NCBI GenBank assembly: GCA_029065305.1
Contig: JAIEIQ010000337.1
Location: 1-12,031, forward strand
DNA length: 12,031 nt
From: Oscillospiraceae bacterium
GTDB taxonomy: Bacteria > Bacillota > Clostridia > Oscillospirales > Oscillospiraceae
Direction of reading: 5' to 3'
Position numbers and translations under genes: made by a program. The notes under the pieces were generated by a model that saw only the letters and a program-made list of their open reading frames with translations, did no database searches and was not told where the DNA came from. Of this stretch, positions 5,135 to 12,031 are shown piece by piece. Position 1 is the first letter of the stretch. Every line of letters starts with the position of its first letter.

Positions 5135-6379
5135 ATGAAGATGAAGAAGAGACTGTTTCCACTGCTGCTGTCCATAGGGACCCTGCTTCTGGCCGCTGGT
5201 TGCGGGCGGACGGAGCCGCCGCCCGCCCCGGATACCGGCGCCGCCGCTGAGACTGTCGCGCTGACGGTGTGGGGCGCGGAGGAGGACGAGGCGCTCCTTC
5301 AGGAGATTTTCGCCTCCTTCCAGTCCCACTACGCCGGCCAGGCGGTCTTTCAGATCACCTTCCAGCCCCAGAGCGAGTCCCACTGCAAGGACGCGCTGCT
5401 GGGGGATCTGGAGGGGGGCGCGGACGTGTTCGCCTTCGCCGACGACCAGGTGGCCGCGCTGGCCGCTGCCGGCGGGCTGGACCCCATTGAGAACGCCGGG
5501 GACATCCGCGCCGCCAGCCTCTCTGCGGCGGTGGAGGCGGCCAGCGTGGACGGCGAGCTCTACGCCTACCCCCTGACGGCGGACAACGGCTACTTTCTCT
5601 ACTACAACAAGGCGTACTTCACCGAGGAGGACGTGAAGAGCCTGGACCGGATGCTGGCTGCGGCGGAGGAGGCCGGGCGGCTGGTGGTGATGGACTGGTC
5701 CTCCGCCTGGTATGTCTACGCCTTCTTCGGCAACACCGGACTGGAGATCGGCCTCAATGACGACGGCCTGACCAACTACTGCACCTGGAACAGCACGGAA
5801 AATGAGATCCGGGGGGTGGACGTGGCCCAGGCCATGCTGTCCATCGCCGCCAGCCCGGCCTTCGCCAGCCGGACGGACACGGAATTTATGGAGGGCGTCC
5901 GGGACGGCTCCGTCATTGCCGGGGTCAGCGGCTCGTGGAACGCGGTGGCCGTCGAGGAGGCCTGGGGGGCGGACACCGGCGCGGCCAAGCTGCCCACCTA
6001 CACCTGCAAGGGGCGGCAGGTCCAGATGGCCTCCTTCTCCGGCTGCAAGCTCATCGGCGTCAACGCCTACTCCCAGCACCCGGTGTGGGCGGCGCGGCTG
6101 GCGGAGTGGATCACCAGCGAGTCCAACCAGCGCCTGCGCTTCCAGCTGCGGGGCCAGGGTCCCGCCAACACCAGCGCGGCGGACTCCCCGGAGGTTCAGG
6201 CGTCCCCGTCCATCGCGGCCCTGCTGGCCCAGTCGGAGTTCTCCCAGCTCCAGCGGGTGGGGGGCAAGTTCTGGGATCCGGTGGCGGCGTTCGCCGGCAG
6301 CATGGCGGAGGGGAACCCCTCCGGCGCGTCCCTCCAGACACAGCTGGACCGGCTGGTGGAGGATGTGACGGCGCGGTAG
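5135..6379 (+). CDS. Extracellular solute-binding lipoprotein (ABC-type, sugar-binding family 1-like)
   Basis: A 414-residue surface lipoprotein: basic N-terminus, hydrophobic segment (7-21) and lipobox LAAGC with the lipidated Cys at 23. The mature part has the two-lobed fold pattern of maltose/oligosaccharide-type binding proteins: VALTVWGAEEDEALLQEI (41-58) as the first strand and helix, ADVFAFADDQVAALAAAGGL (96-115), YAYPLTADNGYFLYYNKAYF (143-162), the VSGSWN turn (264-269), and FWDPVAAFAGSM (379-390). The start at 5135 is set by GGAGG at 5119-5123; the ATG two codons later is too far from it. The ligand cannot be read from sequence; a sugar or oligosaccharide is likely by family. No permease or ATPase genes accompany it. 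Instead a chemoreceptor gene begins 31 bases after its stop, so it may serve as the ligand-binding partner of that receptor, or work with a transporter encoded elsewhere. Confidence 0.88.
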   Translation: MKMKKRLFPLLLSIGTLLLAAGCGRTEPPPAPDTGAAAETVALTVWGAEEDEALLQEIFASFQSHYAGQAVFQITFQPQSESHCKDALLGDLEGGADVFAFADDQVAALAAAGGLDPIENAGDIRAASLSAAVEAASVDGELYAYPLTADNGYFLYYNKAYFTEEDVKSLDRMLAAAEEAGRLVVMDWSSAWYVYAFFGNTGLEIGLNDDGLTNYCTWNSTENEIRGVDVAQAMLSIAASPAFASRTDTEFMEGVRDGSVIAGVSGSWNAVAVEEAWGADTGAAKLPTYTCKGRQVQMASFSGCKLIGVNAYSQHPVWAARLAEWITSESNQRLRFQLRGQGPANTSAADSPEVQASPSIAALLAQSEFSQLQRVGGKFWDPVAAFAGSMAEGNPSGASLQTQLDRLVEDVTAR

Positions 6380-6410
6380 CGCCGGCAGTATCACAAGGGG
6401 AGGAGAGCAC

Positions 6411-7997
6411 ATGAAAGGAAAGCTGACATTGCAGCAGCGGCTGATTCTGCCGGTTGTCCTGCTGGGACTGGTGGCCCTGCTGTCCAATATTCTGGCGGTG
6501 TCCGGCATCAACAACGTCCACGCCAACGCGGGGACTATCGTGGATGAGTATATGGCCAGCGAGACGCAGCTGGAGGAGATCCGGCGCTCTATGATGGATA
6601 TCCACCGGCTGGCCCTCAGCCACATCGTGGCGGCGGACCACGCCACCATGATCCGGCTGGTCCAGGAGATCAAGGCGGAGGAGGCCGCGCTGGACGAGCG
6701 CCTGGCGGCCTATGAGAGCGCTGTGGACGAGGGGGACATGGACACCTACCGGGCGCTTCTGCGGGACTACGACGCCTTCAAGCGCGCCCTGGTCCACCTG
6801 GTCTGCGCCAGCGCCGACAGCAAGACCCAGGACGCCTACGCCACGGCCAACGGGGACGTGGCGGGCTATGGCGGCGCGGCGGAGGCGGACATCGACGCCC
6901 TCTACGCCTCCGTCAGCACCCAGGCGGAGGCGGCGCAGGGCCGGCTCACGGCAGTCTACATCACCTCTCTGGTGCTCAGCGCCGCCGCCCTTTTCGCGGG
7001 GATTCTGCTGGTGCTGGCAGCGTTCCGGATCATCCGGCGGCATGTTATCACCCCCATCCGGGACGCTATGGGGATGCTCCAGGACAGCTCGGAGCGGATC
7101 AGCGGCGTGGTGGGGGAGGTCCGCCACAGGACCCAGACCTCCAGCGGCAGCGTCCGGCAGCTCTCCGGCCTGACGGAGCGGCTCTCCGCCGCCCTGGAGG
7201 AGATCGCCGGCAGCGTCTCCTCCATCACCGCCAGCACCTCCGGCACCCAGGGCGACGCCAAGGATATGGCGGAGGAGTGCGCCGCTATCACCGCTTACTC
7301 CACAGACATGCGGGGAAGGGCGGAGGAGATGGAGCGGTCCGCCCGGTCGGAGATGGAGGCGGTCCGGGCCCGGACGGAGGAGATCATGTCGGTACTGAAC
7401 CGGGCCATCGAGCAGAGCCACAGCGTCAGCCAGATCGGCATTCTTACCAAGGACATCCTGTCCATCTCCTCCTCCACGGACCTCATCGCCATCAACGCCT
7501 CCATCGAGGCGTCCCGGGCCGGCGCGGCGGGGAAGGGCTTCGCCGTGGTGGCCCAGGAGATCCGCAAGCTGGCCGACGCCTGCGCCGAGACCGCCAACCA
7601 CATCCAGGAGGTCAGCGGGGAGGTCACGGGGGCGGTGGACTACCTCTCCGGCAGCGCCCAGGAGCTGGCGGACTATCTGGGCAGGGCCATTCTGGCGCAG
7701 CTGGAGCGGTCCGTCCAGGCGGGGCAGCAGTACCGGGAGGACTCGGCCTACATAGGGCACTCCATGGACGCCTTCAACCAGCGGGCGGACCGGCTGCGGA
7801 TCGCCATGGATGAAATCGCGGGGTCCATCGCCAGCATCTCCGGCGCGATTGACGGCGCGGCCTCGGGCCTGACCGGCGCGGCCGGCAGCACCCGGGCGCT
7901 GGTGGACGACATGGCGGGCATCACCGCCCGTATGGACACCAACCAGGAGATTGTCGGGGAGCTGCAAAGGCAGATGGATGTGTTCGCCAATCTGTAG
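6411..7997 (+). CDS. Methyl-accepting chemotaxis protein, 4-helix-bundle sensor, apparently without HAMP
   Basis: A 528-residue membrane chemoreceptor. A strong GGGGAGG (6398-6404) precedes the start. TM1 is about 11-31. An all-helical extracellular domain of the 4HB_MCP kind spans about 32-182 and TM2 is about 183-206. The cytoplasmic signalling hairpin contains the conserved tip AINASIEASRAGAAGKGF (360-377) followed by AVVAQEIRKLAD. Just before the tip, the usual QTN is replaced by SSTD (353-356). After TM2 only the first helix of a HAMP-like unit is seen (VITPIRDAM, 212-220); the typical GDL turn and second helix are missing, and the signalling coiled coil appears to start by about 225. 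It should pass ligand signals to CheA/CheW and be methylated on its coiled coil. It follows the solute-binding lipoprotein on the same transcript, suggesting indirect sensing through that protein. Confidence 0.9.
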   Translation: MKGKLTLQQRLILPVVLLGLVALLSNILAVSGINNVHANAGTIVDEYMASETQLEEIRRSMMDIHRLALSHIVAADHATMIRLVQEIKAEEAALDERLAAYESAVDEGDMDTYRALLRDYDAFKRALVHLVCASADSKTQDAYATANGDVAGYGGAAEADIDALYASVSTQAEAAQGRLTAVYITSLVLSAAALFAGILLVLAAFRIIRRHVITPIRDAMGMLQDSSERISGVVGEVRHRTQTSSGSVRQLSGLTERLSAALEEIAGSVSSITASTSGTQGDAKDMAEECAAITAYSTDMRGRAEEMERSARSEMEAVRARTEEIMSVLNRAIEQSHSVSQIGILTKDILSISSSTDLIAINASIEASRAGAAGKGFAVVAQEIRKLADACAETANHIQEVSGEVTGAVDYLSGSAQELADYLGRAILAQLERSVQAGQQYREDSAYIGHSMDAFNQRADRLRIAMDEIAGSIASISGAIDGAASGLTGAAGSTRALVDDMAGITARMDTNQEIVGELQRQMDVFANL

Positions 7998-8075
7998 CTG
8001 CCGGGCGGAAAAAGCGGAAACAGAGGACGTGCCGGCAACCGGCAAAATTCCGTAAAAAGAAGCGGCTAAAACCCA

Positions 8076-8105
8076 TTGACAAGAGGACTTTCCACCTCCT
8101 ATAAT
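8076..8105 (+). promoter_or_regulatory. Consensus SigA promoter of the dCache chemoreceptor
   Basis: A perfect TTGACA (8076-8081) and a perfect TATAAT (8100-8105) are separated by 18 bases, with the ATG 56 bases downstream of the -10. It shows that this receptor is transcribed separately from the preceding operon. The 164-base gap from 7998 holds no gene and no good terminator; a short GCCGG/CCGGC stem at 8031-8043 lacks a T-tract. Confidence 0.85.
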
Positions 8106-8111
8106 AGGAGG
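8095..8111. promoter_or_regulatory. 17-bp perfect palindrome centred on the -10 box, possible operator
   Basis: CCTCCTATAATAGGAGG has exact 8-base arms (8095-8102 and 8104-8111) around one central A and contains the whole TATAAT. A second odd palindrome, GAGCCGGGCTC (8112-8122), follows at once, at the expected transcription start. A symmetric site over the -10 box is well placed for a dimeric repressor. No regulator gene is nearby to assign to it. Confidence 0.5.
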
Positions 8112-8161
8112 GAGCCGGGCTCGCGTGCTGCGGTTCTGATTAAAAGTCGAGGTGGAGAGAG

Positions 8162-10135
8162 ATGAAGAGTATCCGCAAAAAAATCACCGTCTGTCTGATG
8201 GCGACGGTCCTGGTTGCCCTGGTGCTGGTGGGGGCCACCAGCATTACCCTCAACTACAGAAGCACCATCGCCACAGTGGACCAGATGATGAGCGAAACCG
8301 CCGTGCTGGCGGCGGAGCGGGTGGAGCAGGAGCTGACCGCCTATAAGAATGTTGCAATGGACACCGGCTGCATCCCCCAGCTGTCCGACGCGACCGTGTC
8401 CCTGGCGGACAAGAAGGCCATCATTGACGAGCGGGTGAGCATGCACGGCTTCCAGCGGGGCAATATCCTGGCCGCTGACGGCCGCAGCATTTTTGACGGA
8501 AACGACTACTCCGACCGGGAGTACGTCAAGCAGGCCATGGCCGGGAACGTCTATGTCTCTGAGCCGCTGGTCAGCAAGATCACTGGCGAGCTGTCCATCA
8601 TGGTGGCGGCGCCCCTCTACAACGGCGGGAGCCGCAGCTCCACCATCGTGGGCGTGGTCTATTTCGTGCCCCCGGAGACCTTCCTCAACAATATTGTCTC
8701 CTCTATTCAGATCAGCGAGAACAGCCGGGCCTACATGATCAACAAGTCCGGCGACACCATCGCGGACACCACCCTGGAAACCATTACCACCCAGAACATT
8801 GAGCGGGAGGCCCAGAGCGACGCCTCCCTCAAGCAGCTGGCCGCGATCCACGCGGAGATGCGTCAGGGGAAGGTGGGCTTCGGCGGCTACAAGGCGGCGG
8901 AGGGCCCCCGGTACGCGGCCTATGCCCCGGTGGGCGGAACGGACGGCTGGAGCGTCGCCGTGACCGCCATGAAGAATGACTATCTGACGGATACATACGC
9001 AGGCATCCTTATCAATGTTCTGGTGATCTTCGTCTCCATGCTGGCCTCCATCGTGGTGGCGCTGAAGCTCTCGAGCAACATCAGCGTGCCCATGCGGGCC
9101 TGCGCCGAGCGGATGAAGCTGCTGGTGCAGGGCGATCTGGAATCCCCGGTCCCCCAGGCCACCGGGCAGGATGAGACGGCGGAGCTGACCCGCTCCACAG
9201 CGGAGATGGTGACGGGGCTGAACACCATCATCAACGACATCGGCCACCTGCTCAACGAGCTGGCCAATCAGAACTTTGACGTTGTCTCCTCCCACCGGGA
9301 CGCCTACGTGGGCGGGTTCCAGAGCATTCTGCTGTCCATGCGGACCCTGAAGACGGAGCTGAGCGGCACCATCCGCCAGATCAACGCCTCCGCCAACCAG
9401 GTCTCCTCCGCCAGCGGCCAGGTGTCCATGGGCGCTCAGACCCTGAGCCAGGGGTCCATGGAGCAGGCCAGCTCCGTGGAGGAGCTGGCGGCGACCATCA
9501 CCGATATCTCCTCCAGCGCCAAGATGACCTCCGACGCCGCCAAGGAGGCGGGCCGGTTTGTGGAGCAGGCCGGCGGGCAGCTGGGCGTCAGCGTGGAGCA
9601 CGTCAAGGAGCTGAACGCGGCCATGGAGAAGATCTCCAAGTCCTCGGAGGAGATCTCCAAGATCATCGCCGCCATTGAGAATATCGCCTTCCAGACCAAC
9701 ATCCTGGCCCTGAACGCCGCCGTGGAGGCCGCCCGGGCGGGCTCCGCCGGAAAGGGCTTCGCCGTGGTGGCCGACGAGGTGCGCAACCTGGCCTCCAAGT
9801 CTGACGAAGCCGCCAAGGCCACCAAGGAGCTCATCGAGAGCTCCATCGCCGCCGTCAACGAGGGCGGTCAGGCGGTGGAGCTGGTCACGGAGTCCCTGGA
9901 GCAGACCAGCGTCTACGCCGGCCACGTGACCACCCAGATGAACATTGTGGTGGAGGCTGTGGAGAACCAGACCGCCGCTATCGCCCAGGTGACGGAGGGC
10001 GTGGACCAGATCTCCGCCGTGGTGCAGACCAACAGCGCCACCGCCGAGGAGAGCGCTGCGGCCAGCCAGGAGCTCTCCGCCGAAGCCGCCAGCCTCAAGC
10101 AGCTGGTGGATCGGTTCACCCTGGCCAGAGAGTAA
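8162..10135 (+). CDS. Methyl-accepting chemotaxis protein with dCache sensor and HAMP
   Basis: A 657-residue chemoreceptor with canonical layout: TM1 (about 9-30), a double Cache extracellular sensor (about 32-278) with [20 protein letters not shown] (115-134) and IMVAAPLYN (146-154), TM2 (about 282-304), HAMP (about 305-357, GDLESPVP at 324-331), and the signalling domain (about 400-657). The tip at about 507-528 ([20 protein letters not shown]) is near-perfect consensus for CheA/CheW binding. The start at 8162 has AGGTGG six bases upstream. dCache domains bind small ligands such as amino acids, amines or purines directly; the Trp of the known amino-acid-binding motif is not visible in the expected place, so the ligand is unassigned. 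It is monocistronic, with its own promoter and a terminator after it. There is no C-terminal CheR-tethering pentapeptide. Confidence 0.95.
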   Translation: MKSIRKKITVCLMATVLVALVLVGATSITLNYRSTIATVDQMMSETAVLAAERVEQELTAYKNVAMDTGCIPQLSDATVSLADKKAIIDERVSMHGFQRGNILAADGRSIFDGNDYSDREYVKQAMAGNVYVSEPLVSKITGELSIMVAAPLYNGGSRSSTIVGVVYFVPPETFLNNIVSSIQISENSRAYMINKSGDTIADTTLETITTQNIEREAQSDASLKQLAAIHAEMRQGKVGFGGYKAAEGPRYAAYAPVGGTDGWSVAVTAMKNDYLTDTYAGILINVLVIFVSMLASIVVALKLSSNISVPMRACAERMKLLVQGDLESPVPQATGQDETAELTRSTAEMVTGLNTIINDIGHLLNELANQNFDVVSSHRDAYVGGFQSILLSMRTLKTELSGTIRQINASANQVSSASGQVSMGAQTLSQGSMEQASSVEELAATITDISSSAKMTSDAAKEAGRFVEQAGGQLGVSVEHVKELNAAMEKISKSSEEISKIIAAIENIAFQTNILALNAAVEAARAGSAGKGFAVVADEVRNLASKSDEAAKATKELIESSIAAVNEGGQAVELVTESLEQTSVYAGHVTTQMNIVVEAVENQTAAIAQVTEGVDQISAVVQTNSATAEESAAASQELSAEAASLKQLVDRFTLARE

Positions 10136-10172
10136 ACGCCTGCCTGTACGGGCTGTACAAGGGATGAAAACG

Positions 10173-10210
10173 GCCCCACCCGGTCAAGCGGGTGGGGCTG
10201 TCCTTATTAT
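10173..10210 (+). terminator. Intrinsic terminator of the dCache chemoreceptor gene
   Basis: GCCCCACCCG (10173-10182) pairs exactly with CGGGTGGGGC (10189-10198) around a six-base loop, followed by TGTCCTTATTATT. It starts 37 bases after the receptor stop and ends just ahead of the cutC Shine-Dalgarno, so cutC would be expressed by read-through or from a promoter not recognised here. Confidence 0.85.
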
Positions 10211-10227
10211 TGTAAGGAGGAACACAA

Positions 10228-10980
10228 ATGAGAAATACTCCCCTGCTGGAGGTCTGCGTGGACTCCCACGCCTCCAGCCTGACCGCGGTCAGAGGCGGCG
10301 CGGACCGCCTGGAGCTGTGCGGCCACCTGGCTATCGGCGGTGTCACACCGTCCCCGGTGCTCTTTCAGCAGATCCGCCGGGACTGCGATGTGCGGATCCA
10401 TGTGCTGATCCGTCCCCGCTTCGGCGACTTTCTCTACTCCGACGCGGAGATCGAGGAGATGTGCGGGGAGATCGAGCTCTTTCGGGACCTGGGGGCGGAC
10501 GGCGTTGTCACCGGTGTGCTGACCCCGGACGGGGCGCTGGACAGAGCGCGGATGGAGCGGCTGACCGCCTGCGCCGGCGGCATGAGCGTCACCCTCCACC
10601 GGGCCTTCGACATGGCCCGTGACGCCTTTGACACGCTGGAGGCCGCTGTGGAGCTGGGCTGCCAAACCATCCTGACCTCCGGTCAGGCGTCCGGCGCCGC
10701 GGAGGGAAAGGACCTTCTCCGGGCGCTCTATGCCAGGGCGGCGGGGCGCGTTGACATCATGGCCGGCTGCGGCGTGAACCGGGCGAATATCCGGGAGCTC
10801 CACGACTATACCGGCATACGCGTTTTTCACGCCTCCTGCCGCAGGTCCGCTGACAACGGAATGCGCTTCCGCAGGAACGCCGTCTCCATGGGTCTGCCGT
10901 CCCTGTCCGAGTATGAGCTCTGGCACGCCGATGAGGAGGAGGTCCGCTCCTGCGCCCGGATTGTCCACGGCCTTTGTTGA
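10228..10980 (+). CDS. cutC: CutC family protein (copper homeostasis, TIM barrel)
   Basis: A 250-residue cytoplasmic protein of full family length. Landmarks in order: LEVCVDSHASSLTAVRGGAD (7-26), then RLELCGHLAIGGVTPS (27-42), VLIRPRFGDFLYSD (59-72), GVLTPDGALD (95-104), TLHRAFDMA (121-129), ILTSGQA (148-154), IMAGCGVN (176-183) and the HASC motif near residue 202. It was named for copper tolerance in E. coli and later linked to copper binding in enterococci, but its reaction is unknown and the copper role is disputed in E. coli. AAGGAGG (10214-10220) sits seven bases before the ATG. A strong terminator is immediately upstream, and an inverted repeat and a promoter for the next gene overlap its stop. 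No copper transporter or regulator is adjacent. Confidence 0.93.
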   Translation: MRNTPLLEVCVDSHASSLTAVRGGADRLELCGHLAIGGVTPSPVLFQQIRRDCDVRIHVLIRPRFGDFLYSDAEIEEMCGEIELFRDLGADGVVTGVLTPDGALDRARMERLTACAGGMSVTLHRAFDMARDAFDTLEAAVELGCQTILTSGQASGAAEGKDLLRALYARAAGRVDIMAGCGVNRANIRELHDYTGIRVFHASCRRSADNGMRFRRNAVSMGLPSLSEYELWHADEEEVRSCARIVHGLC

Positions 10981-10988
10981 CAATCCGG
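10956..10988. repeat. 10-bp perfect inverted repeat spanning the cutC stop and the next promoter's -35
   Basis: CCGGATTGTC (10956-10965) and GACAATCCGG (10979-10988) are exact reverse complements with a 13-base spacer. The right arm contains the last four bases of TTGACA (10977-10982), and the cutC TGA (10978-10980) straddles its start. With no T-run after it, it is a poor intrinsic terminator. A regulator site for the aminotransferase promoter, or an mRNA 3'-end stem for cutC, is more likely. Confidence 0.55.
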
Positions 10989-11005
10989 CGGCGGTGTGAT
11001 ACGCT
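10977..11005 (+). promoter_or_regulatory. Promoter of the aminotransferase gene, overlapping the cutC stop
   Basis: A perfect TTGACA (10977-10982), a 17-base spacer, and TACGCT (11000-11005) preceded by an extended-type TG (10997-10998). The -10 is weak (3 of 6). Other A/T-rich hexamers such as TATAAA (11011-11016) lie closer to the gene but lack a matching -35. Confidence 0.5.
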
Positions 11006-11056
11006 GGCACTATAAATACTATACATTCAATTTTACGCGGACAAGGAGGCGGCAAG

Positions 11057-12031
11057 ATGTCCTATAACGGCTTTGCGATTGATCAATACCTGGACGCGGC
11101 GGCGGTGACGGCGCAGCTGGACGAGCTGATCACCAAGCCCGTCTGGTCCATCCGGCGGGACAAGCTGGCGGACTATGTGGAGAACTACTTCCACGCCAAG
11201 TGCCCCGGCTCCCGGGAGATGATCGCCCGGGCCAAAAAGGTGATCCCCGGCGGAGTACAGCACAATCTGGCCTTCAACTACCCCTTCCCCATCGTCATCA
11301 CCAGGGCGGAGGGGGCCAAGCTCTGGGACATCGACGGCAACTGGTACTACGACCTGCTCCAGGCCGGCGGGCCCACCATTCTGGGCAGCAATGTGCCGGC
11401 GGTCCGGGACCGGGTTTTGGAGCTGCTGAACACCTGCGGCCCCTCCACGGGCCTGTTCCACGAGCTGGAGTACAAGCTGGCCAAAAAGATCTCCGATCTG
11501 GTGCCCTCAGTGGAGATGTTCCGGATGCTGGGCTCCGGTACGGAGGCGGCTATGTGCGCCGCCCGGATCGCCCGATTAAAAACCGGGAAAAAGAACATCC
11601 TGAAGATGGGCGGCGCTTACCACGGCTGGTCGGACCAGCTGGCCTACGGGATGCGGATCCCCGGCACAAGGGGCATCTTGTCCAAGGGCGTGCCCAGCTT
11701 TGTTTTCCAGCACACCGGCGAGTTCTTCCCCAATGACCTGGAGGACCTGGAGCGGAAGCTGCGGGCCAACAGGCTCACCGGCGGCACGGCGGCGGTGTAC
11801 CTGGAGCCCATGGGTCCCGAGAGCGGCACCCGGCCTGTCAGCCGGGAGTTCGTCCGGGGCGCGGCCCGGCTGGCCCGGCAGTACGGGGCCCTGCTCATCT
11901 TCGACGAGGTGGTGACGGGCTTCCGCATCGGCCTCAGCGGGGCCCAGGGCTACTTCGGCGTGGACCCGGATCTGACGGTATTCGGGAAGATCATCGCCGG
12001 AGGCTACCCCGGCGCGGGGGGCGTGGGCTGG
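11057..12031 (+). CDS. Class III PLP-dependent aminotransferase, glutamate-1-semialdehyde aminomutase-like (3' end outside the window)
   Basis: The frame is open from ATG 11057 to the window edge (325 codons), with AAGGAGG (11043-11049) seven bases upstream. Class III aminotransferase landmarks: KVIPGGVQHN (61-70), the LWDIDGNWYYDL strand block (89-100), the GSGTEA phosphate-binding turn (159-164), GAYHGW (186-191), IFDEVVTGFR (281-290) with the Asp that pairs with the pyridine nitrogen, and TVFGKIIAGGYP (307-318), where Lys311 is the expected PLP Schiff-base lysine. The PGGV and ‘GSGTEA’ patterns are shared with HemL (GSA aminomutase). However, the 50-residue N-terminal extension and absence of other heme genes nearby favour one of the many HemL-like aminotransferases annotated as aspartate aminotransferase family. 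The substrate is unknown. About 100-130 residues are probably missing at the right edge. It has its own promoter behind cutC. Confidence 0.9.
   Translation, partial: MSYNGFAIDQYLDAAAVTAQLDELITKPVWSIRRDKLADYVENYFHAKCPGSREMIARAKKVIPGGVQHNLAFNYPFPIVITRAEGAKLWDIDGNWYYDLLQAGGPTILGSNVPAVRDRVLELLNTCGPSTGLFHELEYKLAKKISDLVPSVEMFRMLGSGTEAAMCAARIARLKTGKKNILKMGGAYHGWSDQLAYGMRIPGTRGILSKGVPSFVFQHTGEFFPNDLEDLERKLRANRLTGGTAAVYLEPMGPESGTRPVSREFVRGAARLARQYGALLIFDEVVTGFRIGLSGAQGYFGVDPDLTVFGKIIAGGYPGAGGVGW

Noticed and set aside
5078..6673. A 531-codon minus-strand open frame, and similar long antisense frames at 6111-8045 and 8099-9925
   Set aside because: They are antisense to well-recognised lipoprotein and chemoreceptor genes, with unnatural Gly/Arg/His-rich composition. 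This is a GC-skew artefact of G/C third positions.
8031..8043. GCCGG/CCGGC stem after the first chemoreceptor as a terminator
   Set aside because: Only five base pairs, followed by AAAATTCCG with no T-tract.
10207..11055. Antisense open frame over cutC
   Set aside because: CutC motifs on the plus strand are unambiguous, and the antisense product resembles nothing.
1..12031. CRISPR arrays, tRNA or rRNA genes, insertion sequences, riboswitches
   Set aside because: No regularly spaced direct repeats, cloverleaf sequences, transposase genes or recognisable aptamer cores were found by reading both strands.

Overview
The window reads as a GC-rich, endospore-forming, motile Firmicute, most likely a clostridial gut anaerobe of the Oscillospiraceae type (relatives of Flavonifractor, Lawsonibacter or Oscillibacter). 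The genus is an inference from composition, strong GGAGG ribosome binding sites and gene content, because no rRNA or marker gene is present. Genes from about 2.07 kb onward are strongly GC-rich with G/C third positions. The first ~2.07 kb is visibly AT-richer, with different codon use, and is the end of an integrated mobile element.

Layout. Bases 1 to about 2070 are the right-hand end of the element: the tail of an unrecognised HTH-like protein, a TnpW-type small protein translationally coupled to it (ATGA overlap), and a large serine recombinase with its own promoter. Only about 20 to 30 bases after the recombinase stop, the sequence changes to host composition and opens, without a start codon, into the last 46 codons of dipicolinate synthase subunit B (dpaB/spoVFB), a sporulation gene. 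The element therefore sits inside dpaB. This is the most interesting feature of the window, because a recombinase-bearing element splitting spoVFB and excised during sporulation is known from Bacillus (vfbin). Here the same gene appears to be split in a clostridial background by a recombinase of the TnpX/DUF4368 kind.

A cluster of palindromes (2205-2290) separates the dpaB remnant from a convergent minus-strand pair: a SEDS peptidoglycan glycosyltransferase (RodA/FtsW/SpoVE family, TTG start) followed 13 bases later by a [2Fe-2S]/ASKHA protein of the reductive activator of corrinoid proteins family. Divergent from these, on the plus strand, is a chemosensory block: a sugar-type solute-binding lipoprotein with no transporter permease beside it, a 4-helix-bundle chemoreceptor that seems to lack a HAMP domain, and, from its own consensus promoter, a dCache-HAMP chemoreceptor. 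A clear terminator follows. Then come cutC and a class III PLP-dependent aminotransferase (glutamate-1-semialdehyde aminomutase-like) that runs off the right edge.

How the genes may work together: the lipoprotein and the first chemoreceptor share a transcript and could form a ligand-binding plus signalling pair feeding the CheA/CheW pathway. The second receptor senses a small molecule directly through dCache. The dpaB interruption, if reversible, would tie dipicolinic acid synthesis, and so spore heat resistance, to excision of the element. If it is not reversible, the strain should be a DPA-deficient sporulator unless a second dpaB copy exists. No CRISPR array, tRNA, rRNA or insertion sequence was recognised.
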